A stretch of 64,000 bases of DNA, taken from Calditrichota bacterium (lineage in GTDB: Bacteria; Calditrichota; Calditrichia; RBG-13-44-9; J042). The position numbers were made by a program, and so were the translations under genes. The stretch is taken from contig JAADJD010000002.1 of assembly GCA_013150955.1 (NCBI GenBank), positions 90,425-154,424 of the forward strand. Direction: 5' to 3'. This document shows, piece after piece, positions 16,601 to 25,745 of this stretch (its first letter is position 1; every line of letters starts with the position of its first letter). The notes under the pieces are model-generated. The model made no database searches. It was not told where the DNA came from and saw only the letters and a list, made by a program, of their open reading frames with translations.

Positions 16601-19600
16601 ATGAAAATGTGGAGGAGCCATTCCGAAATGCAAAAAAATGTAATTTTTGGGTTGTTCATCGTTTGGGTGGCTGCGGTGCCCATCTGGGGCCAGCAGTACA
16701 ATGAAAATAACGACTTTTCTTACGCCCTGAAACTGTACAACGAAGGTTTTTACGACATTGCCGCGCAGCAATTCTCGTTGTTCATCAATCGTTATCCCCA
16801 GAGCAACCGCATTCCCGATGCCAAATATTATCTGGCCGATGCCCTTTTCCGCACCGGCGATGTGGAAAATGCCCGCATCGAATTCCAGTCGCTGGCGGTG
16901 AGTTTTCCCAAACATCCCCGTGCTCCCGAGGCCTGGATGCGGGTGGGGGAGTGCTACCAGGCTCAGCAAAAATGGGAAGATGCAGCCAAGGCATATGAAA
17001 CGGTAAAGATTCTGTATCCAGCCGATGCCCGTGCGCCAGGTGCCCTGCTAAAGGCTGTGGAAAATTACTTTACGCTACAAAAGTTGAATGAAGCCGAGCG
17101 GATTTTGCGGGAGTTTCTGGATCGCTATCTGGAGTCGGCAGAGTACCCCCGTGGACGTCTGCTGTTCGGGCGGTTGTTGGTGCAAAAAGAACAGCTGGAT
17201 CAGGCGCTGAATGAGTTCCAGAAGGTGATTGAATTAACTGAAGATGCGGAGCTGGTGGCGACTGCTGAGCTGGGTCGCGCAGAAGTTTACGAAAAGCTGG
17301 GATTGCTCAATCGCGCTGAGGAAGGTTACCAGCAAATTTTGAAAACAGCCAGGGGCAGTGAGGCCGCCCTTCAGGCGGTGCAACGGCTGAGCCGCATTTA
17401 TCTGGACAACGCCCGTTACCGGGAAGCCGAATCCCTCCTGCGAAAGCACCTGACGTATTACACCCAATCCACCCAGCGATATCCGCTGCAATTGAATCTG
17501 GGGCGCGCCCTGTATCTGCAGAACAAAATTGCCGAAGCCCGCAAAATTTTTCGGGAATTAAAAGATCAGGAGGCCGATACCCGTACCCGTCAGCAGGTCA
17601 TGTTTTACCTGGCCGCCTGTGAGCAATCGCTGCAAAAGTGGGATGCCGCCATCCGTAGTTATGATGAGCTCATTCAGCAGGGCATAAACGATTCCCTGAA
17701 TTCGCCGTATCTTTCCACCGGCCTGTTAAATCTGGCCCGAATTTACCGGGATCGCGGCGATTTTTCCGCCCTGCAATCCATCGTGCATGCCTATCAACGG
17801 GTCTTCCCCAGGCACCGCAATGTGGAAGCCCTGCTGCGATTGTACATTCAAACGGCACTGGAAAGGGGATTTTTAAACGAAAGCCGAACCGCACTGGTGA
17901 ATTACCAGCAGGAATTTCCCCGATCGCCCTATCGGGATGAATTGATTTACCAGATGGGGAAAAACTTCTGGAAGGCCGGGGATATTCAGACGAGCCGGGA
18001 ATATTTTCAGGAATTGCTTCAAAAATACACCAGCTCACCTTATGTGGATTCCAGCCGGATCTATCTGAATTTTATTGAAAATTTCCAGCAGGTGGATCAG
18101 AACCTGGGAGTGGCTCAGCTGGCCCGGTTAATGGGAAAGTTGCTGGTCAATGAAGACCGGGAGCAGCTCCTGTTTGAACTGGGGCAGATTTATTTATTTC
18201 AGCTCAAGGACTATCCGCAGGCCATCCAGATTTTTGAACAAACCGCCCGCCAGGGAAGGGATTCGGTCATTGTCGCCCGTTCTTTGTTCTATTTATGTCA
18301 ATCCTACATCCGCCAGCTGGAATACAATCGATTTTTGCACCGGGCGGGAAATGAACTGGAACAGAAGGCCCTGGATTATTTACGGGAGACCATGAGTTAT
18401 CGACGGCATGTGCCGTACCCGGACACGCTCACCTTCTGGTTTTTAACCCGTGCGCTGCCTCAACCGAAAAAAGATCAGCTTCAGCGAACCATTCGGTTAT
18501 GGGAACATTTTGTGACCAATTATCCGCAGTCAGAACTGCGGGGATGGGCCCGACTCCGGTTGGCCCAATTACACCTGCAGAACGGGGATACGGTTGCTGC
18601 TCTGGCGCAATACGACGCTCTGTTGTCCGATCCCCGACGCAAACGAGAAGCCGGACTGGCTTACTGGCGCAAGGCCCGGATTCTGTGGCAGCAGGGGAAT
18701 GGGGCCCTGGCCATTCAAACCCTGAAGGACTTTTTATTAAAGCTACCGGGCCATGTCCTCGAGGCCAGGGCTTACTGGCAAATTGCCCGCTGGCTGGGAC
18801 AGAATGGGGAGTATGCGTTGGCTTCCCAGTTTCTGGAGCGTTTATTGGAACAGTTTGACTATACTGAACTGGCACAGCAGGCCCGCAGCGAGCTGGCCAA
18901 TTTCTATCTGCTGGCCGGGAATTATCAAAAGGCCAGGGAATATCTGGCCGATCGGTTAAGGCAAATTCCCCGGAAAATTGATCCTATACTGCGGCAGTAT
19001 CTGCCTCCGTATCCCCACGATCTATTTTTCTACGCCGGAAAGGCCGCTTATGAGCTGCAGCAGTTTACGGAAGCCCGGCGGGATCTGTTGACCTTTTTGC
19101 AGCAACATGGGGATTCGCCCCTTTACAACGAAGCTCAGTTTCTGCTGGGGAAAATGGCGTATGTGGAAGGCGACCGACAGGCCGCTCTGATGCATTTTTC
19201 CCTGGTAAAAAAGGAAGGGCATCCTGAAATTTTTTATCAAGCCAGGGAATTGGTTGCCGATATTCTAATGAATGATGGAAAATACGTAGACGCTCAGAAG
19301 ATTTATGAAGAGCTGATCCGTCTCAGGGAAGATCCAGAAAAGACGATTTTTTATGCAGCACAGCGGTTGAAGTGTTTAATAAACCAGAAAAAGACGAAAA
19401 CCTTTCGGCAGGAATTGAATATTTTTAAATCAACGTACAAGAAGCATCCGCAGCGGGATCATTACCTGGCGGCACTGGAATTTGAGCAGGGGCGGGTGGC
19501 GTATCGGGAAAAAAACTTTAACCAGGCCCTGAAACACTTCGAGACCGTTCGCAAAAAATTCAAAAAAACCGATTATGTGGACGATGCACTGTATTTTACC

Positions 19601-20296
19601 GGGTTGACCTACACCACCCTCAATCGCAGCGAAGATGCCATGAAGGCCCTGACCGAATTTTTGAAGAAATATCCCGAAAGCGACCTGCTGGGCGATGTTT
19701 ACAATACCCTGGGAAATCTGTATTTCCGGGGTGAGAAAATCGATCTGGCCCTGGATGCCTTTCGCAAGGCACTGGATGCGGCCCAGAAACCCTCCACCCG
19801 CCAGTTTGCCATGGCCAATTTGATCAATCTGTACAAAACCCGCGGGCTGTGGGATAGCGCCCTGGAACTCACCCGACGTTACATTCAGGAGTTTCCCAAC
19901 GCCAGGGACATCATGGATCGCAAAGTATTTGTGGGGATCTGTTTGATTAATCTCAACCGCTTCAGCGATGCCATTGAATATTTACGGCAGCTGAAGTTTG
20001 AGGCCAGCAGTGAACTGGAACCCGAAATACAATTTTACATCGGCGAAGCCTATTTCAATGCCGGGCAGTACGAGAATGCCATTCGTGAATTTGTTAAAAT
20101 CCCGCTGCTTTCCCGGCGCACCAAGCTGCAATGGGAAGCCAGTGCGTTGTATTTTTCGGGGCAGGCGTACGAAAAACTGGGTCGAATTGATGATGCCATT
20201 CGCATGTATCAGGAGATCGTCAAGCGTCCGGGCATCCTCATCGATTTAAAACGGGAGGCACAGCGCCGGATTAAGCTGTTGCAACAAACCCATTAA
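16601..20296 (+). CDS. Very large exported TPR-repeat protein
   Basis: This 1231-residue protein has an N-terminal signal sequence (MQKNVIFGLFIVWVAAVPIWG) and then almost only tetratricopeptide repeats to the C-terminus. Recurring patterns include FPxSxxxxxAxYxLADxLF, RIPDAKYYLADALFRTGD, YPESDLLGDVYNTLGNLYF and AIRMYQEIVKR. Repeats of this kind (BamD/CpoB-like, YbgF-like) scaffold envelope complexes. No enzymatic domain is seen. ATG 16601 is used; ATG 16628 is an alternative giving a shorter signal peptide. It precedes the TolB-like lipoprotein gene, which suggests a periplasmic scaffold role related to Tol-Pal-like functions (inference). Confidence 0.85.
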   Translation: MKMWRSHSEMQKNVIFGLFIVWVAAVPIWGQQYNENNDFSYALKLYNEGFYDIAAQQFSLFINRYPQSNRIPDAKYYLADALFRTGDVENARIEFQSLAVSFPKHPRAPEAWMRVGECYQAQQKWEDAAKAYETVKILYPADARAPGALLKAVENYFTLQKLNEAERILREFLDRYLESAEYPRGRLLFGRLLVQKEQLDQALNEFQKVIELTEDAELVATAELGRAEVYEKLGLLNRAEEGYQQILKTARGSEAALQAVQRLSRIYLDNARYREAESLLRKHLTYYTQSTQRYPLQLNLGRALYLQNKIAEARKIFRELKDQEADTRTRQQVMFYLAACEQSLQKWDAAIRSYDELIQQGINDSLNSPYLSTGLLNLARIYRDRGDFSALQSIVHAYQRVFPRHRNVEALLRLYIQTALERGFLNESRTALVNYQQEFPRSPYRDELIYQMGKNFWKAGDIQTSREYFQELLQKYTSSPYVDSSRIYLNFIENFQQVDQNLGVAQLARLMGKLLVNEDREQLLFELGQIYLFQLKDYPQAIQIFEQTARQGRDSVIVARSLFYLCQSYIRQLEYNRFLHRAGNELEQKALDYLRETMSYRRHVPYPDTLTFWFLTRALPQPKKDQLQRTIRLWEHFVTNYPQSELRGWARLRLAQLHLQNGDTVAALAQYDALLSDPRRKREAGLAYWRKARILWQQGNGALAIQTLKDFLLKLPGHVLEARAYWQIARWLGQNGEYALASQFLERLLEQFDYTELAQQARSELANFYLLAGNYQKAREYLADRLRQIPRKIDPILRQYLPPYPHDLFFYAGKAAYELQQFTEARRDLLTFLQQHGDSPLYNEAQFLLGKMAYVEGDRQAALMHFSLVKKEGHPEIFYQARELVADILMNDGKYVDAQKIYEELIRLREDPEKTIFYAAQRLKCLINQKKTKTFRQELNIFKSTYKKHPQRDHYLAALEFEQGRVAYREKNFNQALKHFETVRKKFKKTDYVDDALYFTGLTYTTLNRSEDAMKALTEFLKKYPESDLLGDVYNTLGNLYFRGEKIDLALDAFRKALDAAQKPSTRQFAMANLINLYKTRGLWDSALELTRRYIQEFPNARDIMDRKVFVGICLINLNRFSDAIEYLRQLKFEASSELEPEIQFYIGEAYFNAGQYENAIREFVKIPLLSRRTKLQWEASALYFSGQAYEKLGRIDDAIRMYQEIVKRPGILIDLKREAQRRIKLLQQTH

Positions 20297-20401
20297 TTTG
20301 GCGGAAACCATTTGCATCTGGAAAGAAAATCCTTATTTTTATTGAACATAAGAATGAATGATCAAAAACGTGCAAACGATTTCAAATTGGAGGAGAACAT
20401 A

Positions 20402-21715
20402 ATGGCCCTTTGGTTACGTTTGTTGCTTGTGCTGATCCTTGGTGCGGTGCTGTTGCAATGTGGTGGCCCCAGACAGCTGGCTCCAGATGAATACGAGCAG
20501 CTTTCTCCCCAAGATCGTATCCTGTATTTAAATCGCCAGATTGAAAAACGTCCCAACGATGTGGAGCTGAAAAAGCAACTCTATCGGGAATATTTGAACC
20601 TGGGAATGAACGATCAGGCCCTGGCGGTCATGGAAGATATTCTGCAACTGGATCCCTACCAGGCGGATGTCCAATATGACTATGGGCGCGTGCTGTACGA
20701 TATGGGGCAATATCGAGATGCTTATCGCGCTTTTCTGGCGACGCTGCAAAATGCCGCCGGAGAAGTGTACCGGGAAAGCATCGCCAATCTGGTTGCCGGT
20801 AAATATTTAATTCAACAGGTAACCTCGGATACGGCGGACGAGGCGTTTCCATCCTTTTCGCCGGATGGCAAAAAGATTGTTTACCAGAAATTTGTGAATG
20901 GAAATTGGGACATTTACGAACTGGATCTGGAGACCGGTCGGGACACGGCGCTGGTCTCCACCCCGGCCGACGAAACACTGCCGCAATATGCGCCCGATGG
21001 AAGTGCGCTGGTGTTTGTGAGCAACCAGGATGATCGCCGACCAATTGAATCGAAATACAAAGTGCGAGAGATTTATTTGTGGGAATTCACCAATGGGGGG
21101 ATGTACAACCTGACCCAATCCGTTGCCGATGACTGGTTGCCACGGTTTAACCATCGGGGAACCCGAATCGTGTTCGTTTCCGATCGCAATGATCTGCGCA
21201 AGGTGCCGTTTACAGAAAAGCAGAGCGATATTTTTATTATGGAAAAAAATGGCGCCTTTCAGCTGGAATTGACCAAGGATCAGAGCAATGAAGGTGGGCC
21301 CTGTTTCAGTGTGGATGATGAAAAAATTTATTTCCACTCCAATCGACGGGGAACCTACGACATTTTCGTGATGGATGTGGATGGCAGCCACGTCATGAGC
21401 ATTATCGATGATCCCAACGGCGATGATGTGAATCCCCACGTGTCCCCCGACTCGTTGCACCTGGTGTTCTTCTCCAATCGCGATGGTAACTACGAAATAT
21501 ATCTGGCGCAGGTGGATGGGCGCAATCAGGAACGGTTAACGTTTCATCCCGCGGAGGATCTGAATCCGGTGTTTTCGCCCGATGGCAAAACCATCGCCTT
21601 TCATTCCAATCGCAATGGCAATTACGACATCTTCTTTATTAATCTGGAGGTGGCTTCAACAGCCATTACCACTGCCGATTTGATCAGTCGATTGACCGAA
21701 CTGGTTAATCAATAG
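20402..21715 (+). CDS. TPR and TolB-like beta-propeller lipoprotein
   Basis: This 437-residue protein has a lipobox (GAVLLQCGGP, lipidated Cys about residue 19). A TPR-like region (about 25-130) is followed by a WD40-like/TolB beta-propeller with repeated blades. SFSPDGKKIVYQ, RIVFVSDRNDL, KIYFHSNRRGTYDIFV and FSPDGKTIAFHSNRNGNYDIFF show the PD40 pattern. ATG 20402 sits after TTGGAGGAGAAC. The longer frame from TTG 20312 lacks a site and would bury the lipobox. It is probably an outer-membrane or periplasmic scaffold. A terminator follows 9 bases after the stop. Confidence 0.86.
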   Translation: MALWLRLLLVLILGAVLLQCGGPRQLAPDEYEQLSPQDRILYLNRQIEKRPNDVELKKQLYREYLNLGMNDQALAVMEDILQLDPYQADVQYDYGRVLYDMGQYRDAYRAFLATLQNAAGEVYRESIANLVAGKYLIQQVTSDTADEAFPSFSPDGKKIVYQKFVNGNWDIYELDLETGRDTALVSTPADETLPQYAPDGSALVFVSNQDDRRPIESKYKVREIYLWEFTNGGMYNLTQSVADDWLPRFNHRGTRIVFVSDRNDLRKVPFTEKQSDIFIMEKNGAFQLELTKDQSNEGGPCFSVDDEKIYFHSNRRGTYDIFVMDVDGSHVMSIIDDPNGDDVNPHVSPDSLHLVFFSNRDGNYEIYLAQVDGRNQERLTFHPAEDLNPVFSPDGKTIAFHSNRNGNYDIFFINLEVASTAITTADLISRLTELVNQ

Positions 21716-21724
21716 CCATCAGGA

Positions 21725-21751
21725 AAAAAGGCCCGGCTTCAGGGCCTTTTT
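21725..21751 (+). terminator. Rho-independent terminator after the TolB-like gene
   Basis: A 10-bp stem of AAAAAGGCCC / GGGCCTTTTT closes a 7-base loop and ends in a T-run. It starts about 10 bases after the stop of the TolB-like gene. Confidence 0.85.
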
Positions 21752-21806
21752 CATTTTATACCGTTGATGATAATACGCCATGACGGATATTTCGCGAACA
21801 TTTCAA

Positions 21807-21972
21807 CCACGAATTCCGCGAATTAACACAAATTAACCCAGATTATGCAATAGCCTACGAATTACACGAATTAACACAAGTAAAACCAATAAAATACAGT
21901 GGATTGTGTCTGGATGAAAATGTGTGCCAGGGTTTATTCGCGTGATTCGTGGTTTCATGCATTATTTGGGTT
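21807..21972 (-). repeat. Intergenic palindromic repeat, locus B (inverted orientation)
   Basis: This has the same family core but on the opposite strand: GTGTCTGGATGAAAATGTG is the complement of the usual ATCCAGA core. CCACGAATT motifs lie at the left, and GTGATTCGTGGTTTCATGCA with ATTATTTGGGTT at the right. The remaining sequence up to the transglutaminase gene (about 21973-22161) shows no gene. Confidence 0.8.
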
Positions 21973-22161
21973 GAAATTTATGGGAATTATTCGTGGCGAA
22001 GAGCCATCCCGAGTATTTCCTGTATTCCATAAGATCCCATTTGCAATTCTATGAACCATTCTGGCACAGCGATTTCCTCTCGATCCGGTTTTGTGCGTTT
22101 TGTCAAGCGGAAATGATGGGAGGGGCTCTATTTTTCAGGAAAAAATGTTGAGGGTTTGGCA

Positions 22162-23880
22162 ATGCAGCGGTTCGTGTTTTTCTTTGTGTGGCTGATCATT
22201 TTCGTTGCTTCCGTTCTGGCGCAGAAAATTGAAATTTCGGGGAATCAGGAATCGGATATTTTTTACCGGATGGAACAGCGAATTGAACCCAATCCCGGCA
22301 TCGAATTGCTGGTGCTCAGCCTGGTGGTACCCCAGAATTTCCGTTCGCCCACCTATCAGCAGGAAATTTCCAATTTAAACTTCGATTTGACACCCGCAGC
22401 GGATGCCGTGGAAGAAGAGACGGATTCGCGGGGAAATATCATCCGGCGCTACATCTGGCGTAATCCCGGACAAACCATCACCGCCCGGATCTCCTTCCGC
22501 GCACGCAATAAAGTTTTTGTGGCGCCCATTACCATCAACGAAAACAATTTCCCGGTGACGGGGCTTCCCGCCGGGGTGCAGGTGTTTCTCCAGCCCACCG
22601 ATCTGGTTCAATCCGATCATCCGGACATTCAGCGCAAGGCCAGGGAACTGGTAGATGGTGCGCAATCTGTTTACGAGGCCATTCAGCGGATTCTGTTATG
22701 GACGGTGGAGCACATGCATTATGTCCTCATTCCGCCCCAGTTCGATGCCCTGTATGCCTTTCGGACCGGGGAGGGGAATTGTCAAAATTATTCGCATCTG
22801 GCCGCGGCATTACTGCGTGCAGTGGGCATTCCCACCCGCATTGTCAATGGGATCACCCTGAAGGAAGGGTATGAAGTCGAAACGGATCAGGGGACGTTTT
22901 CTTTCCGGATGGCACAGGGACGGCATTCCTGGATTGAAGTTTATCTCCCGGATGTGGGTTGGATTCCGTTCGATGCCCAGCAAAGCGAGTTTTTTGTGAG
23001 CAATCGGTATCTGCGGATCGAGGTGGGACTGGACAACGAGGAAACCATTCAGGATGGTCTGGTGCGCTGGCGACAGAGTTCCGGCAGCAAACGGCAACCT
23101 CCGAAGTTTGAAGAAGTTATTGAGGCGCGTTTTGTTGCGGATAATACGCGCTTTCGGGGGGAACGATTGATTCCTGACATTCGCAAGATTTTTCTGGGAC
23201 CGGTTTTCCAGAAACCTGCCCTTCCACCCATCGCCAGTGTTACTCAGCCCATGCCACCCGAACGGCCCGAGCCACCGGTTCAGGAAAAGGATATCACCCA
23301 ATTAACTTATGACAGGCCATTCGTGTGGGGGAATTTAAATTTCCCGGAAGGGGTAAACTTTGCATTGGTCGCTCGAGATGTGCGAACCCAGGATGGCAAT
23401 TTTCAGCTGCAGCGGAATTTTCTGGTGGAGACGGCAGAATACGTGACCAGTCGAGAACAGTTTGCTCAGGCATTTGTTCTGGACCAGCCGGTTTTTCTGG
23501 AAAAAATCGGATTGGCCCTGTATAATTTTGGCGGAAGCGGGCAGTTGTGGGTGGAATTGGCCGAAGATGTAAACGGACATCCCGGTCCGCCCGCTGTTTC
23601 CAGCGCCCGTCGGGATGTCCGCCAGATTGTGACCCGAAACGGGTATCGCTGGGTAGATTTTGATTTTCGAAAAGAGGGTATCATCCTTTCTCCCGGCAAA
23701 TATTGGATTCGCCTGGCGTTTAGCGGTGGCCCCATTGTGAACTGGTTCTATTCCTACAGCAAAGTGGTGGGTCCTCCGGATGGGACCCGCAGCCGACCGC
23801 TGAATTCGCCTGAATGGAATAAAATCCTGCCCTTCGAATTTAATTTCCGAATTGTGGGGAAAACCCCATCGCAACATTAA
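22162..23880 (+). CDS. Exported transglutaminase-like protease-fold protein
   Basis: This 572-residue protein has a signal peptide (RFVFFFVWLIIFVASVLAQ). The transglutaminase-like core carries the predicted triad C207 (GEGNCQNYSHLAAALLRAVG), H255 (RHSWIEVYLP) and D271 (GWIPFD). The N-terminal part (about 25-150) is beta-rich, as in many bacterial transglutaminase-like proteins. The C-terminal 250 residues look like a beta-sandwich (ILSPGKYWIRLAFSGG) of unknown role. ATG 22162 is preferred over TTG 22156, with GAGGG just upstream. The substrate is unknown. It stands alone between repeat loci B and C. Confidence 0.85.
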   Translation: MQRFVFFFVWLIIFVASVLAQKIEISGNQESDIFYRMEQRIEPNPGIELLVLSLVVPQNFRSPTYQQEISNLNFDLTPAADAVEEETDSRGNIIRRYIWRNPGQTITARISFRARNKVFVAPITINENNFPVTGLPAGVQVFLQPTDLVQSDHPDIQRKARELVDGAQSVYEAIQRILLWTVEHMHYVLIPPQFDALYAFRTGEGNCQNYSHLAAALLRAVGIPTRIVNGITLKEGYEVETDQGTFSFRMAQGRHSWIEVYLPDVGWIPFDAQQSEFFVSNRYLRIEVGLDNEETIQDGLVRWRQSSGSKRQPPKFEEVIEARFVADNTRFRGERLIPDIRKIFLGPVFQKPALPPIASVTQPMPPERPEPPVQEKDITQLTYDRPFVWGNLNFPEGVNFALVARDVRTQDGNFQLQRNFLVETAEYVTSREQFAQAFVLDQPVFLEKIGLALYNFGGSGQLWVELAEDVNGHPGPPAVSSARRDVRQIVTRNGYRWVDFDFRKEGIILSPGKYWIRLAFSGGPIVNWFYSYSKVVGPPDGTRSRPLNSPEWNKILPFEFNFRIVGKTPSQH

Positions 23881-23896
23881 TCGGAGGGAATTGTTG

Positions 23897-24113
23897 AACC
23901 CAAATAAAGCGTTAAACCACGAATCACGCCAATGAATTCGAAAAAATCAGCAAGATAGCTAACATATCTGGGAAAATTTTTTCATCCAGATAGAATCAAA
24001 TGCATTTTATTATTTTCATTGGTGTTAATTCGTGTTAATTCGTGTAATTCGTGGTCTACTGCATAATCTGGGTTTATTGTGTTAATTCGTGGGCGAATAC
24101 CTCATCCGGGATA
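23897..24113 (+). repeat. Intergenic palindromic repeat, locus C
   Basis: A full copy begins AACCCAAATAAAGCG with CCACGAATCACGCC. It contains the core ATCCAGATAGAATC and closes with GTGTAATTCGTGGTC and GCATAATCTGGGTT near 24074. An extra partial right-hand unit runs to about 24113. It starts 17 bases after the transglutaminase stop. Confidence 0.85.
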
Positions 24114-24128
24114 AAAACAACTTCCTTG

Positions 24129-24157
24129 TTGGAAAATTTCAAAAAAATTCCTAATCT
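24129..24157 (+). promoter_or_regulatory. Possible promoter of the threonine dehydrogenase gene
   Basis: TTGGAA at 24129-24134 and TAATCT at 24152-24157 are 17 bases apart. They lie about 31 bases upstream of the start, just after repeat locus C. Confidence 0.4.
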
Positions 24158-24187
24158 TATACTAAACTGGAAAAAAGCGAAAAAGGG

Positions 24188-25138
24188 ATGGTGATGAAGC
24201 GGATATTAGTGACAGGTGCGTGTGGGCAGATCGGGTCCGAGCTGGTAAAATATTTGCGAAATATCTTCGGGGCTGAAAACGTCATTGCCACGGACATTAA
24301 AAAACCTTCGGATTTTCTTAAAGCAACCGATGGGTTTCACTATCTGGACGTCCTGAACATGGACGAACTGGCCCGTCTGGTTGTGGAAGAAGATGTGGAT
24401 ACTATTTTTCATATGGCGGCTATTTTATCAGCGGTGGGAGAGCAAAATCCCCAGCTGGCCTACCGGATTAACCTGCAGGGATTGATGAACGTTCTGGAAG
24501 TGGCTCGTCAGAAAGGAGTGCGCCAGGTTTTTGCCCCCAGTTCTATTGCTGTTTTTGGACCCGATGCGCCCAAGGAAAACACCCCGGACGACACTCCCCT
24601 GAATCCCACCACCATGTATGGGGTAACCAAAGTGGCCGGGGAAAAATTGATGCAATACTACTACCTGAAATACCAGCTGGATACGCGTTCCCTGCGTTTT
24701 CCGGGAATCATTTCCAGTGAGACGGCCCCTGGAGGTGGTACGACGGATTTCGCCGTGGATTTGTACGTGCATGCGGTGCATCATCAATCCTACACCTCCT
24801 ATATTCAAGCGGACACTCCCTTGCCGTTCATGTACATGCCTGATGCCATAAAGGCCATTGTCCAGCTGGCTCAGGCGGACGATAGTCGACTATCGCGAAG
24901 GGTTTACAATGTTCATGCCATGCGACTCACGCCAGCGGAGATCGTGCGATCGATCCAGAAATATCTACCCGATTTCGAGTGCTATTATCAACCGGATCAT
25001 CGCCAGCAGATTGCGGAATCCTGGCCCCACAGCATCGACGATCAAAATGCACGACGGGACTGGAACTGGCAACCCGACTATGACCTGGATGCCATGACAC
25101 GCGACATGATCGAAAAATTATCTCAAAAATTGAAATAA
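24188..25138 (+). CDS. L-threonine 3-dehydrogenase, short-chain dehydrogenase type
   Basis: This 316-residue NAD-dependent extended SDR would oxidise threonine to 2-amino-3-ketobutyrate. The Rossmann motif is GACGQIGSEL (10-19). The active-site serines lie in APSSIAVFGPDAP (118-119), and YxxxK is Y144-K148 in MYGVTK. The segments LRFPGIIS and GGGTTDFAVDLYVHAV are typical of the SDR-type TDH rather than generic epimerases. The partner 2-amino-3-ketobutyrate CoA ligase is not in the window. The product would yield glycine for the gcv system at 4.8-9.1 kb (inference). A UDP-sugar epimerase is the alternative but less likely. Confidence 0.85.
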   Translation: MVMKRILVTGACGQIGSELVKYLRNIFGAENVIATDIKKPSDFLKATDGFHYLDVLNMDELARLVVEEDVDTIFHMAAILSAVGEQNPQLAYRINLQGLMNVLEVARQKGVRQVFAPSSIAVFGPDAPKENTPDDTPLNPTTMYGVTKVAGEKLMQYYYLKYQLDTRSLRFPGIISSETAPGGGTTDFAVDLYVHAVHHQSYTSYIQADTPLPFMYMPDAIKAIVQLAQADDSRLSRRVYNVHAMRLTPAEIVRSIQKYLPDFECYYQPDHRQQIAESWPHSIDDQNARRDWNWQPDYDLDAMTRDMIEKLSQKLK

Positions 25139-25156
25139 AAACGGAGGGGGAGAGCA

Positions 25157-25657
25157 ATGGCTGGTCTGGTAGATCGCATGATACGAGCCGCGAAACTGGA
25201 TGTGGCTTTGTACGAAGAGGTGGAAGCGGATGTTAATGCAACCGGACAGGCAATGGTGGTGGTTGTCCTGTCCAGTGTGGCTGCAGGAATCGGATCCATT
25301 GGCGTGCCGGGACGTCCGGGATTGATTATGGGCGCGATTGGGGCGTTGATTGCCTGGTTCCTCTGGGCGCTGGTGACCTATTTTATTGGAACGCGCGTGT
25401 TGCCCACGGAAAAAACAGAAGCCGATCTGGGGCAGTTGCTGCGCACGATTGGTTTCTCCAGTGCCCCCGGTGTGCTGCGTGTTTTGGGGATAATTCCCGG
25501 CCTGTATGGTCTGATATTTTTTATTGCCAACCTCTGGATGCTGGTGGCAATGGTCATTGCCGTGCGTCAGGCGCTGGATTATGATAGCACGTTCAGGGCA
25601 GCCATGGTATGTTTGATAGGATGGTTCATTTTTATGGCTTTGTCCTGGTTTATTTAA
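25157..25657 (+). CDS. Yip1-family integral membrane protein
   Basis: This 166-residue protein has a short N-terminal amphipathic region (VDRMIRAAKLDVALYEEVE) and four or five hydrophobic helices (AMVVVVLSSVAAG, MGAIGALIAWFLW, LYGLIFFIANLWMLV, MVCLIGWFIFMAL). Short family-like patterns such as LRTIGFSSAPGVL match Yip1-domain (DUF1282-like) proteins. The function of bacterial members is poorly defined. It follows the threonine dehydrogenase by 18 bases with GGAGGGGGAGAG upstream. Confidence 0.75.
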   Translation: MAGLVDRMIRAAKLDVALYEEVEADVNATGQAMVVVVLSSVAAGIGSIGVPGRPGLIMGAIGALIAWFLWALVTYFIGTRVLPTEKTEADLGQLLRTIGFSSAPGVLRVLGIIPGLYGLIFFIANLWMLVAMVIAVRQALDYDSTFRAAMVCLIGWFIFMALSWFI

Positions 25658-25745
25658 AACATTAAGCGGGAGAGTTGGGGGATCATCTGGATTCAAAACG
25701 ATTGGGTATTTTAAGGAATAAACAGGGATAAATAAGGAGATTCAG

